A DNA stretch of 43,288 bases, from the NCBI GenBank assembly GCA_029571985.1, contig JAKQVC010000249.1:1-43288 (forward strand), read 5' to 3'. Below, piece after piece: positions 8,514 through 17,924 of this stretch. The DNA comes from Bacteroidota bacterium. GTDB lineage: Bacteria; Bacteroidota; Bacteroidia; Chitinophagales; BACL12. Under the pieces are notes generated by a model. That model was given only the letters and a program-made list of their open reading frames with translations, was not told the origin of the DNA and made no database searches. The first letter of the stretch is position 1, and each line of letters begins with the position of its first letter. A program made the translations under genes and the position numbers.

Positions 8514-9152
8514 CTATCCCTCAAAATAAAGTGAGCCTTTTCTTTTTTCCATTTCCTCCGCAATTAAGGCACTATTACCACCACGTTTTTTCAACTGTTC
8601 AATAATATTTACATAACTCTCCTCATCCCGATTTTGACTGAGTTTGAAAACTGTATCCATTTTTTCAACCCGCATTTCAATACCCACTATGCCCGGCATC
8701 ATTTTATTTGTGTAGGCATCACCTAAATTATCATAAACAGTGGGCGATGCGGTATTGCCCTGTTCGTATTGCAAAGTAAATCTGCGCATCCAGTCAACCA
8801 GCGCTTCGGGCGACATAAATTGCATTTTTCCTGCGAGATGTACACTCATATAATTATACGTAGAACCCATGTGCGGATTACTGTACCACGACGCACTCAC
8901 ATAGGCGCTTGGTCCTGTAAAAACAATCAGCGCATGCGGATTTTCTTTCAGGGCTTTATGATGATCGGTGTTGCGCATGATATGTCCCTGTACAAATAAT
9001 TCACCATCGCGTTCCTCAAACAGCATGGGAATTTGTGTAGCCACCTGCGTGCCATTAGTAAAACTTCCAGTAACAAATGCAAATGGATGATCGGTTAGAA
9101 ATTGGCGTATAACCTGTTGGTCGTGTTCCTTAAAATAGCTGAAATGGTACAT
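8514..9152 (-). CDS. FMN-binding PaiB-like protein
   Basis: A 212-residue protein of the PaiB family (FMN-binding split-barrel fold), annotated in Bacillus as a negative regulator of protease and sporulation genes; a flavin- or heme-binding role is likely and DNA binding is not evident here. Family landmarks are the N-terminal HPFAFVTGS, the central GPSAYVSASWY, YMSVHLAGKM and the C-terminal helix with KLSQNRDEESY. The start MYHFSYF (9152) is preferred to a TTG at 9161 since a 7/8 -7 box (9170-9163) overlaps that TTG region. It is convergent with the EamA gene. Confidence 0.88.
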   Translation of the reverse strand: MYHFSYFKEHDQQVIRQFLTDHPFAFVTGSFTNGTQVATQIPMLFEERDGELFVQGHIMRNTDHHKALKENPHALIVFTGPSAYVSASWYSNPHMGSTYNYMSVHLAGKMQFMSPEALVDWMRRFTLQYEQGNTASPTVYDNLGDAYTNKMMPGIVGIEMRVEKMDTVFKLSQNRDEESYVNIIEQLKKRGGNSALIAEEMEKRKGSLYFEG

Positions 9153-9162
9153 GGCGCGCAAT

Positions 9163-9170
9163 CAAATGTG
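9163..9170 (-). promoter_or_regulatory. -7 promoter element of PaiB-like gene
   Basis: CACATTTG on the minus strand matches TAnnTTTG at 7 of 8 positions and ends 10 nt before the ATG at 9152. Confidence 0.45.
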
Positions 9171-9204
9171 AAAAATAAAGTGATGCAAGACTATTACAGT
9201 GAGA

Positions 9205-9576
9205 TTATTTTTTAATCGCTTTTTTTGCTTTAGCGGTATTTTCCTGTGCGCGAAAAGCAACGATATCTGCAATGAGATCATATGGCATGGGCTCGTTTAA
9301 CGGAAACTGAACGGAGCCCTTACCTTGTTTGTATCTGGATAGTGCTTGTGCAAATGCTTCATGCCCTGACGGCGTCGCATAAAAACCAATATGCTGCTTA
9401 AAGGCAGCAAAATACACGAGCGGTTTTTTGTGCAACTTGTAGCCCGGCATTCCATAAGAAAATATTTCTTCAGCGTCAGGCGCAGTGTCGAGTATTATTT
9501 TGCGTATTTTTTTAAGTTTCTCCTGCACGTCTTTCGGGAATTGAGCTATATATGCTGCTATCTGATCCATGTACAT
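9205..9576 (-). CDS. DUF1801 / YdhG-like protein
   Basis: A 123-residue cytosolic protein of the DUF1801 family, whose B. subtilis member YdhG was called an iron chaperone-like protein. Landmarks are the N-terminal helix IAAYIAQFPKDVQEKLKKIR, the core EIFSYGMPGYKL, VYFAAFKQHIGFYATPSG and the C-terminal VQFPLNEPMPYDLI; the tail is Lys/Ala-rich. Function is not established. Two ATGs lie two codons apart (9576 and 9570), either may be used. It precedes the PaiB-like gene on the same strand by 52 nt. Confidence 0.85.
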   Translation of the reverse strand: MYMDQIAAYIAQFPKDVQEKLKKIRKIILDTAPDAEEIFSYGMPGYKLHKKPLVYFAAFKQHIGFYATPSGHEAFAQALSRYKQGKGSVQFPLNEPMPYDLIADIVAFRAQENTAKAKKAIKK

Positions 9577-9820
9577 TGTTTTGGGTGAAATTATGGAATT
9601 GATAAAAGATATGTGTTAAAACAGTTCAGACATAGAAAGGTGTAAGTCAATTTTCTTGTTGCAGCCTACCCAATTTTCGGGGGCATGACAAAGCCCAACC
9701 GCTGCTACTCTTTGAATACTTACACAACAGGGGGTGCGAGCGAAAATGCCGCGAAAAAACCATGGTCATTTCCTACAAAAAAAAGGAAAGACGAATGAAC
9801 ACGTGCTGGTTGTTTGCGAT

Positions 9821-10291
9821 TTATTTAGCGCTTACGATAGCACTGATTTCTACACCTGCATTTTTGGGTAGTCCGGCAACTGCCACGGTTTCACGGGCGG
9901 GCGGATATTCGGGAAAATACTCGCCATACACGGCATTAACGGCGGCAAAATCTTGCATATTGCGCAAAAAAATGGTGCATTTAAGGATGTCTTGCATGGT
10001 ATGTCCGCTCTCCAAAACAATGGCTTTGAGGTTTTCCATTACCTGACGGGTTTCGGTGGCAATATCACCTCCGGTATACATGTTACCCGTAGCCGGGTCG
10101 ATGGCAATTTGCCCGCTGATAAATACAAATCCGCCGGCAGAAGTGGCCTGACTATAAGGACCTATAGGCGCCGGGGCATTTGGGGTGTATATGACTTGCT
10201 TCATCGTTTGCCTGTTGGTTGAACAGGACGTAAAAGTAAGGATTGCCAGCCAAAGCCCAACCTTACAAGCCGTTTTTACGTGAATTGTCAT
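9821..10291 (-). CDS. RidA family enamine/imine deaminase, possibly a lipoprotein
   Basis: The RidA core (residues 30-156, MKQVIYTPNAPAPIGPYSQA to the end) is complete. RidA proteins hydrolyse reactive enamine/imine intermediates from PLP enzymes in the cytosol. The conserved GPYSQ, FISGQIA, the catalytic Arg in CTIFLRNM, the Glu in PARETV and AGLPKNAGVEISAIV are present. In this gene the frame opens 29 codons earlier with a peptide like a lipoprotein signal: positive N-end, hydrophobic VGLWLAILTF and Cys in FTSCS. If translated from 10291 the protein would be exported and lipidated; from 10204 it would be a normal 127-residue RidA. A 7/8 -7 box (TACTTTTA) inside the leader could drive the short form. 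I favour the long form slightly. Confidence 0.88.
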   Translation of the reverse strand: MTIHVKTACKVGLWLAILTFTSCSTNRQTMKQVIYTPNAPAPIGPYSQATSAGGFVFISGQIAIDPATGNMYTGGDIATETRQVMENLKAIVLESGHTMQDILKCTIFLRNMQDFAAVNAVYGEYFPEYPPARETVAVAGLPKNAGVEISAIVSAK

Positions 10292-10367
10292 GCGACTGTA
10301 GAAAGTTTACCGATTTACTCGTAAATTTATCTTTTATTTTGGCTATACCATGCTCTAAGACGAACGC

Positions 10368-13214
10368 ATGACCACATTTTATACCCGCACTCTAAACCGA
10401 TTATTTGTAGCTGTAGCGCTGTTTTGCGCCGGAATTACTGCATCTCAGGCTCAGATTACCTGGACAACCGGGTATACCGCTGATTCGCTGGCCGGATACC
10501 TGGCCGGTCCGGGCGTTGAAATTGATAATGCTGTAATAGATTGTTACAACCTGGCTATCGGCATGTTTGATTGCGTGGATTGTAACGTGGGTATCGACAG
10601 TGGTGTAATTCTTACTACAGGCCGTGTATCGAATATTGCGGGTCCAAACAATAGCGGTAGTACGGGCACAAACAATGGCTGGCCGGGCGATCCGGATTTA
10701 AATGCCTATCCGGGTGTGGGTACAACAAATGATGCTTGTGCGTTAGAGTTTGATGTGTTTTCACCGGGCGATAGTTTGAAATTTGAGTATGTTTTCGGGT
10801 CTGATGAGTATCCGGAATATGTATTTTCGATAAATGATGCCTTCATTTTTATGTTGAGCGGTCCTGGTTATCCGGTGGCTACCAATATCGCCCTGATTCC
10901 CGGAACGGCGCTGCCGGTAACGATTGATAATGTGAATGCAACCACTAATCCGGCTTATTATATTGCTAATGGAACCGGTGGCACAGGTATTTATGCCACT
11001 GATCCATATTATATTGAATATGATGGATTTACGGTTGTAATGACAGCAGAGGCCGTTGTAACTCCGTGCGAATGGTACCACCTGAAATTGGTCATTGGTG
11101 ATGAGTCGGATTTTGTTTGGGATTCTGGTGTGTTTCTGAAGGCAGGCAGTTTAACAACGAATTTATTGGCTGACTTTACCTATGGCGGTGTGCCTTTTGG
11201 CGGTACGGCAGAATTTTGTTCTACTGATCCGGATCCTGCTCCTGTATATGCAGCCGGCGCACTTGCCGGTGAGTTTACGGCTGACCCTGCAGGCTTAGTT
11301 TATGACCCATTAACGGGCGTTATTGATGTGAGTGCGTCTGATCCCGGTATTTATACATTTACAAATACCTTAATGGAAGCTACATGTTATGGTGATACAA
11401 CAGAATTTACCATGACGGTTGCCATTTATGATCCGCCTGCGGCTAACTTCAGTTATTTTGGCAGCCCTTATTGCGATAATGAATCAGATCCTTCACCGGT
11501 GGCCGGTTTGGGAGCATTGTTAGGCACGTTTACTGCTGCTCCTGCCGGATTGGTTATTAATCCACTTACCGGTACAATTGACCTTGATGCCTCTGCTCCT
11601 GGAACTTACGTAATTACAAATACGGTACTAAGTGGTTCTGTTTGTCCGGATGGTGTCGCTACTACATCGATTACAATTTATCCTACTTATTTTTCTACCG
11701 AAACGCATGATATGTGTTTGGGAGATAGCTATGTGTTGCCGGATGGTACTACAGTATTTTCTTCAGGTACGTATACCAGCGACCTCAACACAATATATGG
11801 TTGTGATAGTGTGATAGAAACCACTGTTACAACGCACCCTGTTTATAATTACACATTAAATCCGGCTATTTGCGCAGGAGGATCTTATACATTACCTGAT
11901 GGCACCAGCGTTACCGCTGCGGGTACATATATCAATAACTTTACCTCTGTTTGGGGATGCGATTCAAATTATACGATTAACCTAACCGTATCACCGGTTA
12001 CCACTACAAATGTGAATGCACATATTTGTGATGACGAATCTTATACCCTGCCTGATGGAGCTGTTGTTACTGCACCGGGTGTTTATCCGGTAACACTTAC
12101 TACCGCTGCCGGATGTGATAGTGTGATTAATACAAACTTGTTAGTGCATCCAACATATGCGATTTTCGAAAATCCGATTATTTGTGATGATGCCACTTAT
12201 ACATTGCCTGACGGTACTGTTGTAAATACAACCGGTACTTATATAACGAATTTACTCACCATTAGAGGTTGTGATAGTATTATTACCACAAACCTGACGG
12301 TTAATCCAACGTATGCGATTACACAGAATCCGGAAATATGCGTGGGTGAAGTATATACTTTGGATGATGGCACAACCACTACAACCGGTGGTACCTGGGT
12401 GTTCCCATATACAACGATTGCAGGTTGTGATAGCATCATTACAACCAACCTTACGGTAAATCCGCTGCCGGTTATCAATTGGGTGATTGATGATATTTTC
12501 TGTTTAGAACAAGTGAGTATTGAAATGGAAGCAACGCCTGCTGGTGGTACTTATTCAGGTCCCGGTATGAGTGGTGATAATTTTGTTACAGCACTTGCAG
12601 GTGTTGGCGGTCCCTATACACTTACCTACGAATACACGGACGCAAATGGCTGTTACAGCAGTTATACCGTTACAACATCTGTTGATGACAATTTCGTAAC
12701 CGCTTGGGGTGATACTACATTGTATTATGGAGAGGCTACTACCTTATATAGCGAAACAGGTGGCGATTACACCTGGACGCCCGATAATGGTGTTGAATGC
12801 GTAACCTGTCCGATTACACTGGTGGTGGCGCCATATTCAATTGATTACATCATGACCTCTGTTGATGAGAATGGATGTATTGCTTCTGATTTTGTAACAG
12901 TTACCGTATTGCCGGTTCCACCAAATGATGTATTCATTCCAAACACCTTTACACCTAACGGTGATAATATCAATGATTTATTTTATGTGTATGGATTTAA
13001 CCTAACCTCTATTATTTCCTTGCAAATTTTCGACCGTTGGGGTGAAATTGTTTACTCAGGCGAAAACCTGGATGCAGGTGATATGAGTCAGGGTTGGGAT
13101 GGTACGGTTAAAGGTCAATTAGCGAATAACGGTGTATATGCGTTTATGATTGAAGTGGAATTCGACAACGGCCAACGCATGAATAAAGCCGGCAATATTA
13201 CGTTAATCCGTTAA
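10368..13214 (+). CDS. T9SS type B (gliding motility C-terminal) surface protein
   Basis: A 948-residue secreted protein. After a signal peptide (about 1-28, ends SQAQ) comes a choice-of-anchor L type domain (about 30-260, with GVILTTGR, FVFGSDEYPEY-like FEYVFGSDEYPEY and WDSGVFLKAGSL). Two repeats related to each other follow (about 265-430, each with FTADPAGL/FTAAPAGL and a GTIDLDASAPGTY-like end), then five 52-residue repeats (about 439-698), a PKD/Ig-like part and the type B T9SS signal starting VFIPNTFTPNGDNIND and ending AGNITLIR. It is an adhesin-like or matrix protein. It ends 25 nt from the convergent radical SAM cluster, and shares its plan with the gene at 20209-22389. Confidence 0.92.
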   Translation: MTTFYTRTLNRLFVAVALFCAGITASQAQITWTTGYTADSLAGYLAGPGVEIDNAVIDCYNLAIGMFDCVDCNVGIDSGVILTTGRVSNIAGPNNSGSTGTNNGWPGDPDLNAYPGVGTTNDACALEFDVFSPGDSLKFEYVFGSDEYPEYVFSINDAFIFMLSGPGYPVATNIALIPGTALPVTIDNVNATTNPAYYIANGTGGTGIYATDPYYIEYDGFTVVMTAEAVVTPCEWYHLKLVIGDESDFVWDSGVFLKAGSLTTNLLADFTYGGVPFGGTAEFCSTDPDPAPVYAAGALAGEFTADPAGLVYDPLTGVIDVSASDPGIYTFTNTLMEATCYGDTTEFTMTVAIYDPPAANFSYFGSPYCDNESDPSPVAGLGALLGTFTAAPAGLVINPLTGTIDLDASAPGTYVITNTVLSGSVCPDGVATTSITIYPTYFSTETHDMCLGDSYVLPDGTTVFSSGTYTSDLNTIYGCDSVIETTVTTHPVYNYTLNPAICAGGSYTLPDGTSVTAAGTYINNFTSVWGCDSNYTINLTVSPVTTTNVNAHICDDESYTLPDGAVVTAPGVYPVTLTTAAGCDSVINTNLLVHPTYAIFENPIICDDATYTLPDGTVVNTTGTYITNLLTIRGCDSIITTNLTVNPTYAITQNPEICVGEVYTLDDGTTTTTGGTWVFPYTTIAGCDSIITTNLTVNPLPVINWVIDDIFCLEQVSIEMEATPAGGTYSGPGMSGDNFVTALAGVGGPYTLTYEYTDANGCYSSYTVTTSVDDNFVTAWGDTTLYYGEATTLYSETGGDYTWTPDNGVECVTCPITLVVAPYSIDYIMTSVDENGCIASDFVTVTVLPVPPNDVFIPNTFTPNGDNINDLFYVYGFNLTSIISLQIFDRWGEIVYSGENLDAGDMSQGWDGTVKGQLANNGVYAFMIEVEFDNGQRMNKAGNITLIR
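11682..12461 (+). repeat. Five in-frame 52-codon (156-bp) tandem repeats
   Basis: Five consecutive units, each exactly 156 bp, encode P-x9-IC-x4-YTLPDGT-x5-GTY-x6-T-x2-GCDS-x-I-x-T-x-L-x-V. Each has two Cys (in IC and GCD) that probably pair. Nucleotide identity is moderate, so the array is old rather than freshly expanded. Confidence 0.9.
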
Positions 13215-13239
13215 AGGATATTTTCCTGATTTTCTTAGT

Positions 13240-14682
13240 TTATTTTGATAGTTGCATACGCAGTCTGTACGCACTTGCACTGATGGCATGATAGGGAGTG
13301 GCCATAATTCTGCGCAATGGCATAGGCCAGTAATTGCCCGATAAACCCAATCGTTGTTTCATGCCCATCCACCCCTGCAACAAACGAAAATATTGATGCG
13401 CGTAGCGATGCAGGTTTTTATAAAATCCCGGTGTATAGGTGCCGTGATACATCAGCAATAACTCATCGCTGTCGTTCCAGTTTTGTTTATCCGAAAGTTC
13501 TGCCCGTACGCGTTCATAAAACACAGTGCCCGGCAAAGGGTACGAAATGGATATGCCAATATCAAAAGGCATACATTCGGCAAGCATCTGCATGGTTTTT
13601 TGAATATCGGCCATTTCTTCACCCGGATATCCAAATTGTAAGAAGAAACAAGGTTTAATGCCATGCTTTTTCATCAGCGCGGTACTGTTCATGATCTGAT
13701 CGATAGTAGTGCCCTTGTCCATGGCATCTAATATTTTTTGAGAACCGCTTTCGGCACCGATCCAAATTTCATCACAACCTGAAGCGGCGAGAGAAGCAAT
13801 ATTTTCTTCATTGAGCAGCACATCGGCCCGGCATTGTATTTTGTAATGAATGCGGAAGCTTTGTTGCTGCATCAGTATTGAAAATTGTTGTATCCATCCG
13901 GGTTTTAATCCGAATATATCATCGCAAAACCAGACATGTTCAGCGCCATACGATTGCACGAGCAACTTGATTTCCTCCACCACCTGTTCAGGTGAGCGCG
14001 AATTATATCGATTTCCATAAATGGGTTTGGCACACCAATTACATTTAAACGGGCATCCACGAGTGGTGGTAATATTAATGGAAAACCTGCCACGGCTTTT
14101 TTTCCAGGCATTTCTATAGGGAGTGAGGTCAATTAAATCCCATGCCGGTAATGGCAGACGATCTAAATCATGTAAAACAGGTCGCTTGGTTGTATAATGT
14201 AAATTACCGTCCTGCAAAAAGGCAATGCCTAAAATGGATGCTGGCGGGATGTTGCCTGTGATAAGTTCAAGTAAAGTAATTTCCGCTTCGCCTATAATAA
14301 TACAATCGGCACCGGCTTGTAAATAATCAAGACAGTGGTCTGTTGCATCGCTACCTGAAACGAGCACACGACAATTATATTGCTTGGCTGTACGTATCAT
14401 GTCGAAACAGGCGTTTCGCATGTTGACCAGGCACATTTTAGTTAAGTAATTAAATCCATCGTCATATATCACAACTGTTTCGCCTGCATGTTGTGCAATA
14501 GCGCGACAAACATTTGAGGTATCTGTATCAAAAACAGTATCGTGTACGCTCACGGATACACCGGCTTCGCGCAGTACGGCAGCGGCATAAAGAGTGGCAA
14601 GTGGGGGATAGGGTTCCATCTTGCGCTCCTGTTTAGGGTCAAGATGAAGGAAGTAATTATTCGTGAGTAAAACACCTGCCAT
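13240..14682 (-). CDS. B12-binding-type radical SAM protein (third of cluster)
   Basis: A 480-residue protein: N-terminal cobalamin-binding-like Rossmann domain (about 1-175, with YPPLATLYAAAVL and IIIGEAEITLLEL) then a radical SAM barrel with the 4Fe-4S motif Cys210-x3-Cys214-x2-Cys217 (RGCPFKCNWC), followed by a ~120-residue C-terminal helical part. Such class B enzymes (relatives of BchE and HpnP) do methyl transfers or ring chemistry on unreactive carbons. Substrate is unknown. It is closely related to the protein at 17925-19298 (shared RSPEqVVEE, IWIGAESGSQkIlDAMD). The start overlaps the stop of the nucleotidyltransferase gene by 1 nt. It is the last gene of the cluster. Confidence 0.9.
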   Translation of the reverse strand: MAGVLLTNNYFLHLDPKQERKMEPYPPLATLYAAAVLREAGVSVSVHDTVFDTDTSNVCRAIAQHAGETVVIYDDGFNYLTKMCLVNMRNACFDMIRTAKQYNCRVLVSGSDATDHCLDYLQAGADCIIIGEAEITLLELITGNIPPASILGIAFLQDGNLHYTTKRPVLHDLDRLPLPAWDLIDLTPYRNAWKKSRGRFSINITTTRGCPFKCNWCAKPIYGNRYNSRSPEQVVEEIKLLVQSYGAEHVWFCDDIFGLKPGWIQQFSILMQQQSFRIHYKIQCRADVLLNEENIASLAASGCDEIWIGAESGSQKILDAMDKGTTIDQIMNSTALMKKHGIKPCFFLQFGYPGEEMADIQKTMQMLAECMPFDIGISISYPLPGTVFYERVRAELSDKQNWNDSDELLLMYHGTYTPGFYKNLHRYAHQYFRLLQGWMGMKQRLGLSGNYWPMPLRRIMATPYHAISASAYRLRMQLSK

Positions 14683-15635
14683 TACAGCAAAGATATCTGA
14701 TGTTGCGTTTCAAATTGTTTGCACTGTTGGTGCATGGCATCCATTACTTTAAATTGAAAGCCATGCGGATGGTGTTTAGATACATGTTTATGAGAACGGA
14801 AGCTGACAGCGTATTGCATCGCGGGAATGTGACGATACTTTTTTTTCAGGAAAAATGCCGTCAGTTTGAATGCAGCCATATCTGCGAGGTTGCCCGATTT
14901 GCCACTTAATATCCATTCTGCAAATCGTTTGACGACCTTCGGTTTATCAGTAATCGCAGGTTCAGTATGGTTCAGGTGATTGGGATAAAAGCGATTTACC
15001 CAAGTATTCGATTGCATAAAGGCATTATAATACGTAAAACCGGTTTGTGGTAATAAGGTGATGATTTCAGTTGCCGCAAAAATATTTTCATCGGGAATAT
15101 AGAGCGAATCGGAATCGATGTAGTAATTAATACAAAAGTATTTACGCCGGTTTAGCAGAAATATTTTTTTATACATCGTCAGCAGCAATCGGCACACCCA
15201 CAATCGACCCGGTTTGGTGATAACCATAAAATCGACATCGCTATTTTCATCGAAATACTGCTTGGATAGAGAACCGGAAATAAGCACGCTTCTAACAAAT
15301 GGAAATCGCTGAATAAACTGCGCACGTTTTTGAGCAATGGGCATAACCGTGTCGGCCATCGTGTTGCCTGCTTTCCTTCTCACGGCAATGCCGCTATCGT
15401 TTTGCGTGCTGTAGACATCGCCAAATTGAAAAATGAACAGGTGTTCTACCAGCCAGTTTACATCTGTTTGCAACTCAGATAAAGTGTGTATGCGGGTATT
15501 GCAAAATCGAAGAATTTCCTGAAGGGTGAGCGGATATTTAAAAATATCAAAATAGAGCAGGGTGCGTATAATTGCCGACTGCCTTGCGGATAAACTATCC
15601 GGTTTACTGTAAATAATATGCAATGGGCTCTTCAC
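14682..15635 (-). CDS. Nucleotidyltransferase-domain protein of radical SAM cluster
   Basis: A 317-residue protein. The N-terminal ~100 residues look like a winged-helix or helical domain (LLYFDIFKYPLTLQEILRF). Residues 118-140 hold a nucleotidyltransferase signature G121-S122 and D133-V-D135 (ISGSLSKQYFDENSDVDFMV), as in polymerase-beta-type enzymes that add nucleotides to proteins, sugars or antibiotics. A C-terminal helical region (~200-317) is Lys/His-rich. The catalytic residues appear intact. It overlaps the upstream methyltransferase by 4 nt and the downstream radical SAM gene by 1 nt, so translation is coupled. Its partner or substrate is unknown; it may activate a carboxylate or phosphate of the product made by the cluster. 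Confidence 0.8.
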   Translation of the reverse strand: MKSPLHIIYSKPDSLSARQSAIIRTLLYFDIFKYPLTLQEILRFCNTRIHTLSELQTDVNWLVEHLFIFQFGDVYSTQNDSGIAVRRKAGNTMADTVMPIAQKRAQFIQRFPFVRSVLISGSLSKQYFDENSDVDFMVITKPGRLWVCRLLLTMYKKIFLLNRRKYFCINYYIDSDSLYIPDENIFAATEIITLLPQTGFTYYNAFMQSNTWVNRFYPNHLNHTEPAITDKPKVVKRFAEWILSGKSGNLADMAAFKLTAFFLKKKYRHIPAMQYAVSFRSHKHVSKHHPHGFQFKVMDAMHQQCKQFETQHQISLL

Positions 15636-16294
15636 GCTTTTGTGAGTTTATATATATAATTCCACTCCCACAAGATACGTTTTTTTTCAATAACTTCCAT
15701 GTGCAATCCTGCCGCGTGTGCGATGTCTTCGATATGCACAGTGGAAGTATCTTCCGACAAAATCATCCAGGCTTCTGTATTTTCTGGTAGAAACGGGTGT
15801 ATGCCGGCAAAAAGGCGTTGAAAATATTGAAAATCAAGTCCTGCATACCAGGCGCGCTCCAGATCGTTTCTGGCATCTTGCGGGTAAAAGGGGGGATTAA
15901 TCAGTATATAATCAAAATGCATACCCTCCAGTGATCCAAATAAATCGCTATATACAATTTGCAGTTTTACCTGATTGTGTTCGGCATTTTGCTGCAATGC
16001 TTGTAGTGCTTGTTGATTGATGTCGCTCGCTGTCACCACTGCCCCTTTTTTTGCGGTGGCAATGCTGATGAGTCCGCTTCCTGCGCCCAACTCAAGTATA
16101 TGCTTTCCCGTTAATGGATGCCGAAGTGTAAAATCTAACAAAAATTGTGTGCTATGAAAATAGCCCGGATGAAAAACGCCCGGCGGAATAAATAAGCGTA
16201 TGTCGCCATGTGTATACATGGCAGATTGCTGCATGCGTTTACGCACTCGTGGCTGAAGCCAAATTCGAGAATAGAGTTTGTATAACTTGCGCAT
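15632..16294 (-). CDS. Class I methyltransferase with NPPF motif
   Basis: A 220-residue SAM-dependent methyltransferase. Motif I is ILELGAGSGLISIATA (about 67-82), the acidic end of strand beta2 is SDIN, and the catalytic-type motif INPPFYP lies near residue 133. NPPF/Y is typical of enzymes that methylate N atoms (HemK/PrmC, RlmG and adenine methyltransferases), so a glutamine, base or amide nitrogen target is plausible. Lys/Arg-rich N-terminus (about 1-20). It overlaps both neighbours (1 nt with the radical SAM gene, 4 nt with the nucleotidyltransferase), in the middle of the cluster. Confidence 0.88.
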   Translation of the reverse strand: MRKLYKLYSRIWLQPRVRKRMQQSAMYTHGDIRLFIPPGVFHPGYFHSTQFLLDFTLRHPLTGKHILELGAGSGLISIATAKKGAVVTASDINQQALQALQQNAEHNQVKLQIVYSDLFGSLEGMHFDYILINPPFYPQDARNDLERAWYAGLDFQYFQRLFAGIHPFLPENTEAWMILSEDTSTVHIEDIAHAAGLHMEVIEKKRILWEWNYIYKLTKA

Positions 16295-17802
16295 CAGAAT
16301 CCTTCAATCTCCGGCTGACGATATTTCAACCAATATTTTTGTAAAAATTTAATTTCCAAAGGCCAATGATAGGCTTTTGCATGGTATCGCCAGGCAGAAG
16401 CGGCGCGGATACAACTGCGTTTAAAAGCACTGAGTTTTACATCACTCACTGTAGGATAATATCCATTAAGCACCGTTTCAAAATTGCGAATCCGATCTAC
16501 CATATCTGGTGTTAGCCAGGGGGTTAACGGATTTTTGCGCAAATCAAATTCGGCCCATTCGGGTGAAATCCAATCATCAAGTGTTTTCGGAAAAGCAAAT
16601 CCTTGCTGTTGAACGGAGGTGAATAATTCGCTGCCTTCAGTGGGCACAGGTGAATACACGTAAATAATAATTTCTGTATCCGGATTAATGCGTTTGATTT
16701 CGCGGATAAAGGCTATATCGCGAATAATACGTTGCTTGGTTTCTGCCTGAGTTGCAGCCGGAGTGCCCAGAACAAAACTGTATTCAGGAATAATATCAAA
16801 TGTGCGTAAACGTGCTGCAAATTGTTTAATCTGCTCTGCTGTTTGTGTTCCGCCTTTATCCATGAATTGCAATACGGCATCATCACCGGTTTCTGCACCG
16901 AAAAATATCATCCGGCAACCTGAATCACGCATGGCTGCAAGTGTGCTGTCGGCATATTTGTTTATGGTGTCAATACGGCCTTCGCCCCACCAATGCATAT
17001 TTTCATGCCGCATGAGTCGACTAAACTCAAGAGTGCGTGCTTCCGATACAAAGAAATTATTGTCGTGAAATTCAATAGCATCGCCACCATACGTATTTTT
17101 TAATAACCGTATTTGCTGCACGATTTTTTCGGCAGATTGACCTTTCCATCGCGCTTCAAAAATGGGCACGATGCCACAAAAGGCACATGAAAACGGACAG
17201 CCTATGCTGCTGTGATAAGCAATTGTTTTTTTGCCTAACACGGTTTTCCCTAAGTAGCCGGAAATGGGATAAAAACGATTTAATGTTGCGTATGGTAAAT
17301 CAGGTAAAGTGTCCTGATCATATAAATGATCTTTTGTATTTTTTGTGATCACGCCATTTTCCCGCCAAATTAAATTCGGAATGGTATGCAACGAAGTTTT
17401 GTTTTGTATGGCATCCAACAATGCAGGAAATGCGCGATCGCCGGGTCCGTAAATGGTGTAATCAACAATTCCACTTTCCATAACAACCGTACTTTGGTTG
17501 CTGGCAAAATAGCCTCCCCAAATCGTTACTACATGCGGATATTGGTTGTGCACCAACCGGGTAATGGGTATGGCCTGTTTTAATTGTGGCCCGGGCATGA
17601 CGGTGGAAGCGAAGCAATTATAGATGCCACTGGCAAGATAGCTTTCGATAACGGCTTGCGGATCATCTTCCCGATTTCCATCTACAATCACATAGGGAAA
17701 CCTGCCTTCAATCGTAGCGGCTATGGCTAATATTGAATTAGGAATACGCGGTTTGTGTGATGCAGCGCGTGGATTAAATAATATGATGCCTTGAATTAAC
17801 AA
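16294..17802 (-). CDS. B12-binding-type radical SAM protein (second of cluster)
   Basis: A 502-residue protein with a cobalamin-binding-like N-terminal domain (about 1-150, IWGGYFASNQ and YGPGDRAFPALL) and a radical SAM domain with Cys202-x3-Cys206-x2-Cys209 (IGCPFSCAFC). It carries FFGAETGDDAVLQFMDKGG and a long C-terminal extension (about 390-502) that is rich in aromatic and basic residues. It is less like the two other radical SAM proteins of the cluster than these are to each other. No ATG is available near the N-terminus; the TTG at 17802 (M-L-I-Q-G) is the likely start. A 7/8 -7 box TAACTTTA lies 24 nt before it. Confidence 0.88.
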   Translation of the reverse strand: MLIQGIILFNPRAASHKPRIPNSILAIAATIEGRFPYVIVDGNREDDPQAVIESYLASGIYNCFASTVMPGPQLKQAIPITRLVHNQYPHVVTIWGGYFASNQSTVVMESGIVDYTIYGPGDRAFPALLDAIQNKTSLHTIPNLIWRENGVITKNTKDHLYDQDTLPDLPYATLNRFYPISGYLGKTVLGKKTIAYHSSIGCPFSCAFCGIVPIFEARWKGQSAEKIVQQIRLLKNTYGGDAIEFHDNNFFVSEARTLEFSRLMRHENMHWWGEGRIDTINKYADSTLAAMRDSGCRMIFFGAETGDDAVLQFMDKGGTQTAEQIKQFAARLRTFDIIPEYSFVLGTPAATQAETKQRIIRDIAFIREIKRINPDTEIIIYVYSPVPTEGSELFTSVQQQGFAFPKTLDDWISPEWAEFDLRKNPLTPWLTPDMVDRIRNFETVLNGYYPTVSDVKLSAFKRSCIRAASAWRYHAKAYHWPLEIKFLQKYWLKYRQPEIEGF

Positions 17803-17924
17803 TACACTATAATATCTGTAAAGTTAATGCAAGGATGCGCTATATGTATGTTAAAAAGTAGTTCTGCAACAAGGGCAATTGCCAATCGTCAGGTACGGTT
17901 GCACGTATTTATGTGCGCGCGACT

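Noticed and set aside
9762-10046. Plus-strand 94-codon open frame over ridA
   Set aside because: It lies antisense to the conserved RidA core and shows no recognisable protein features.
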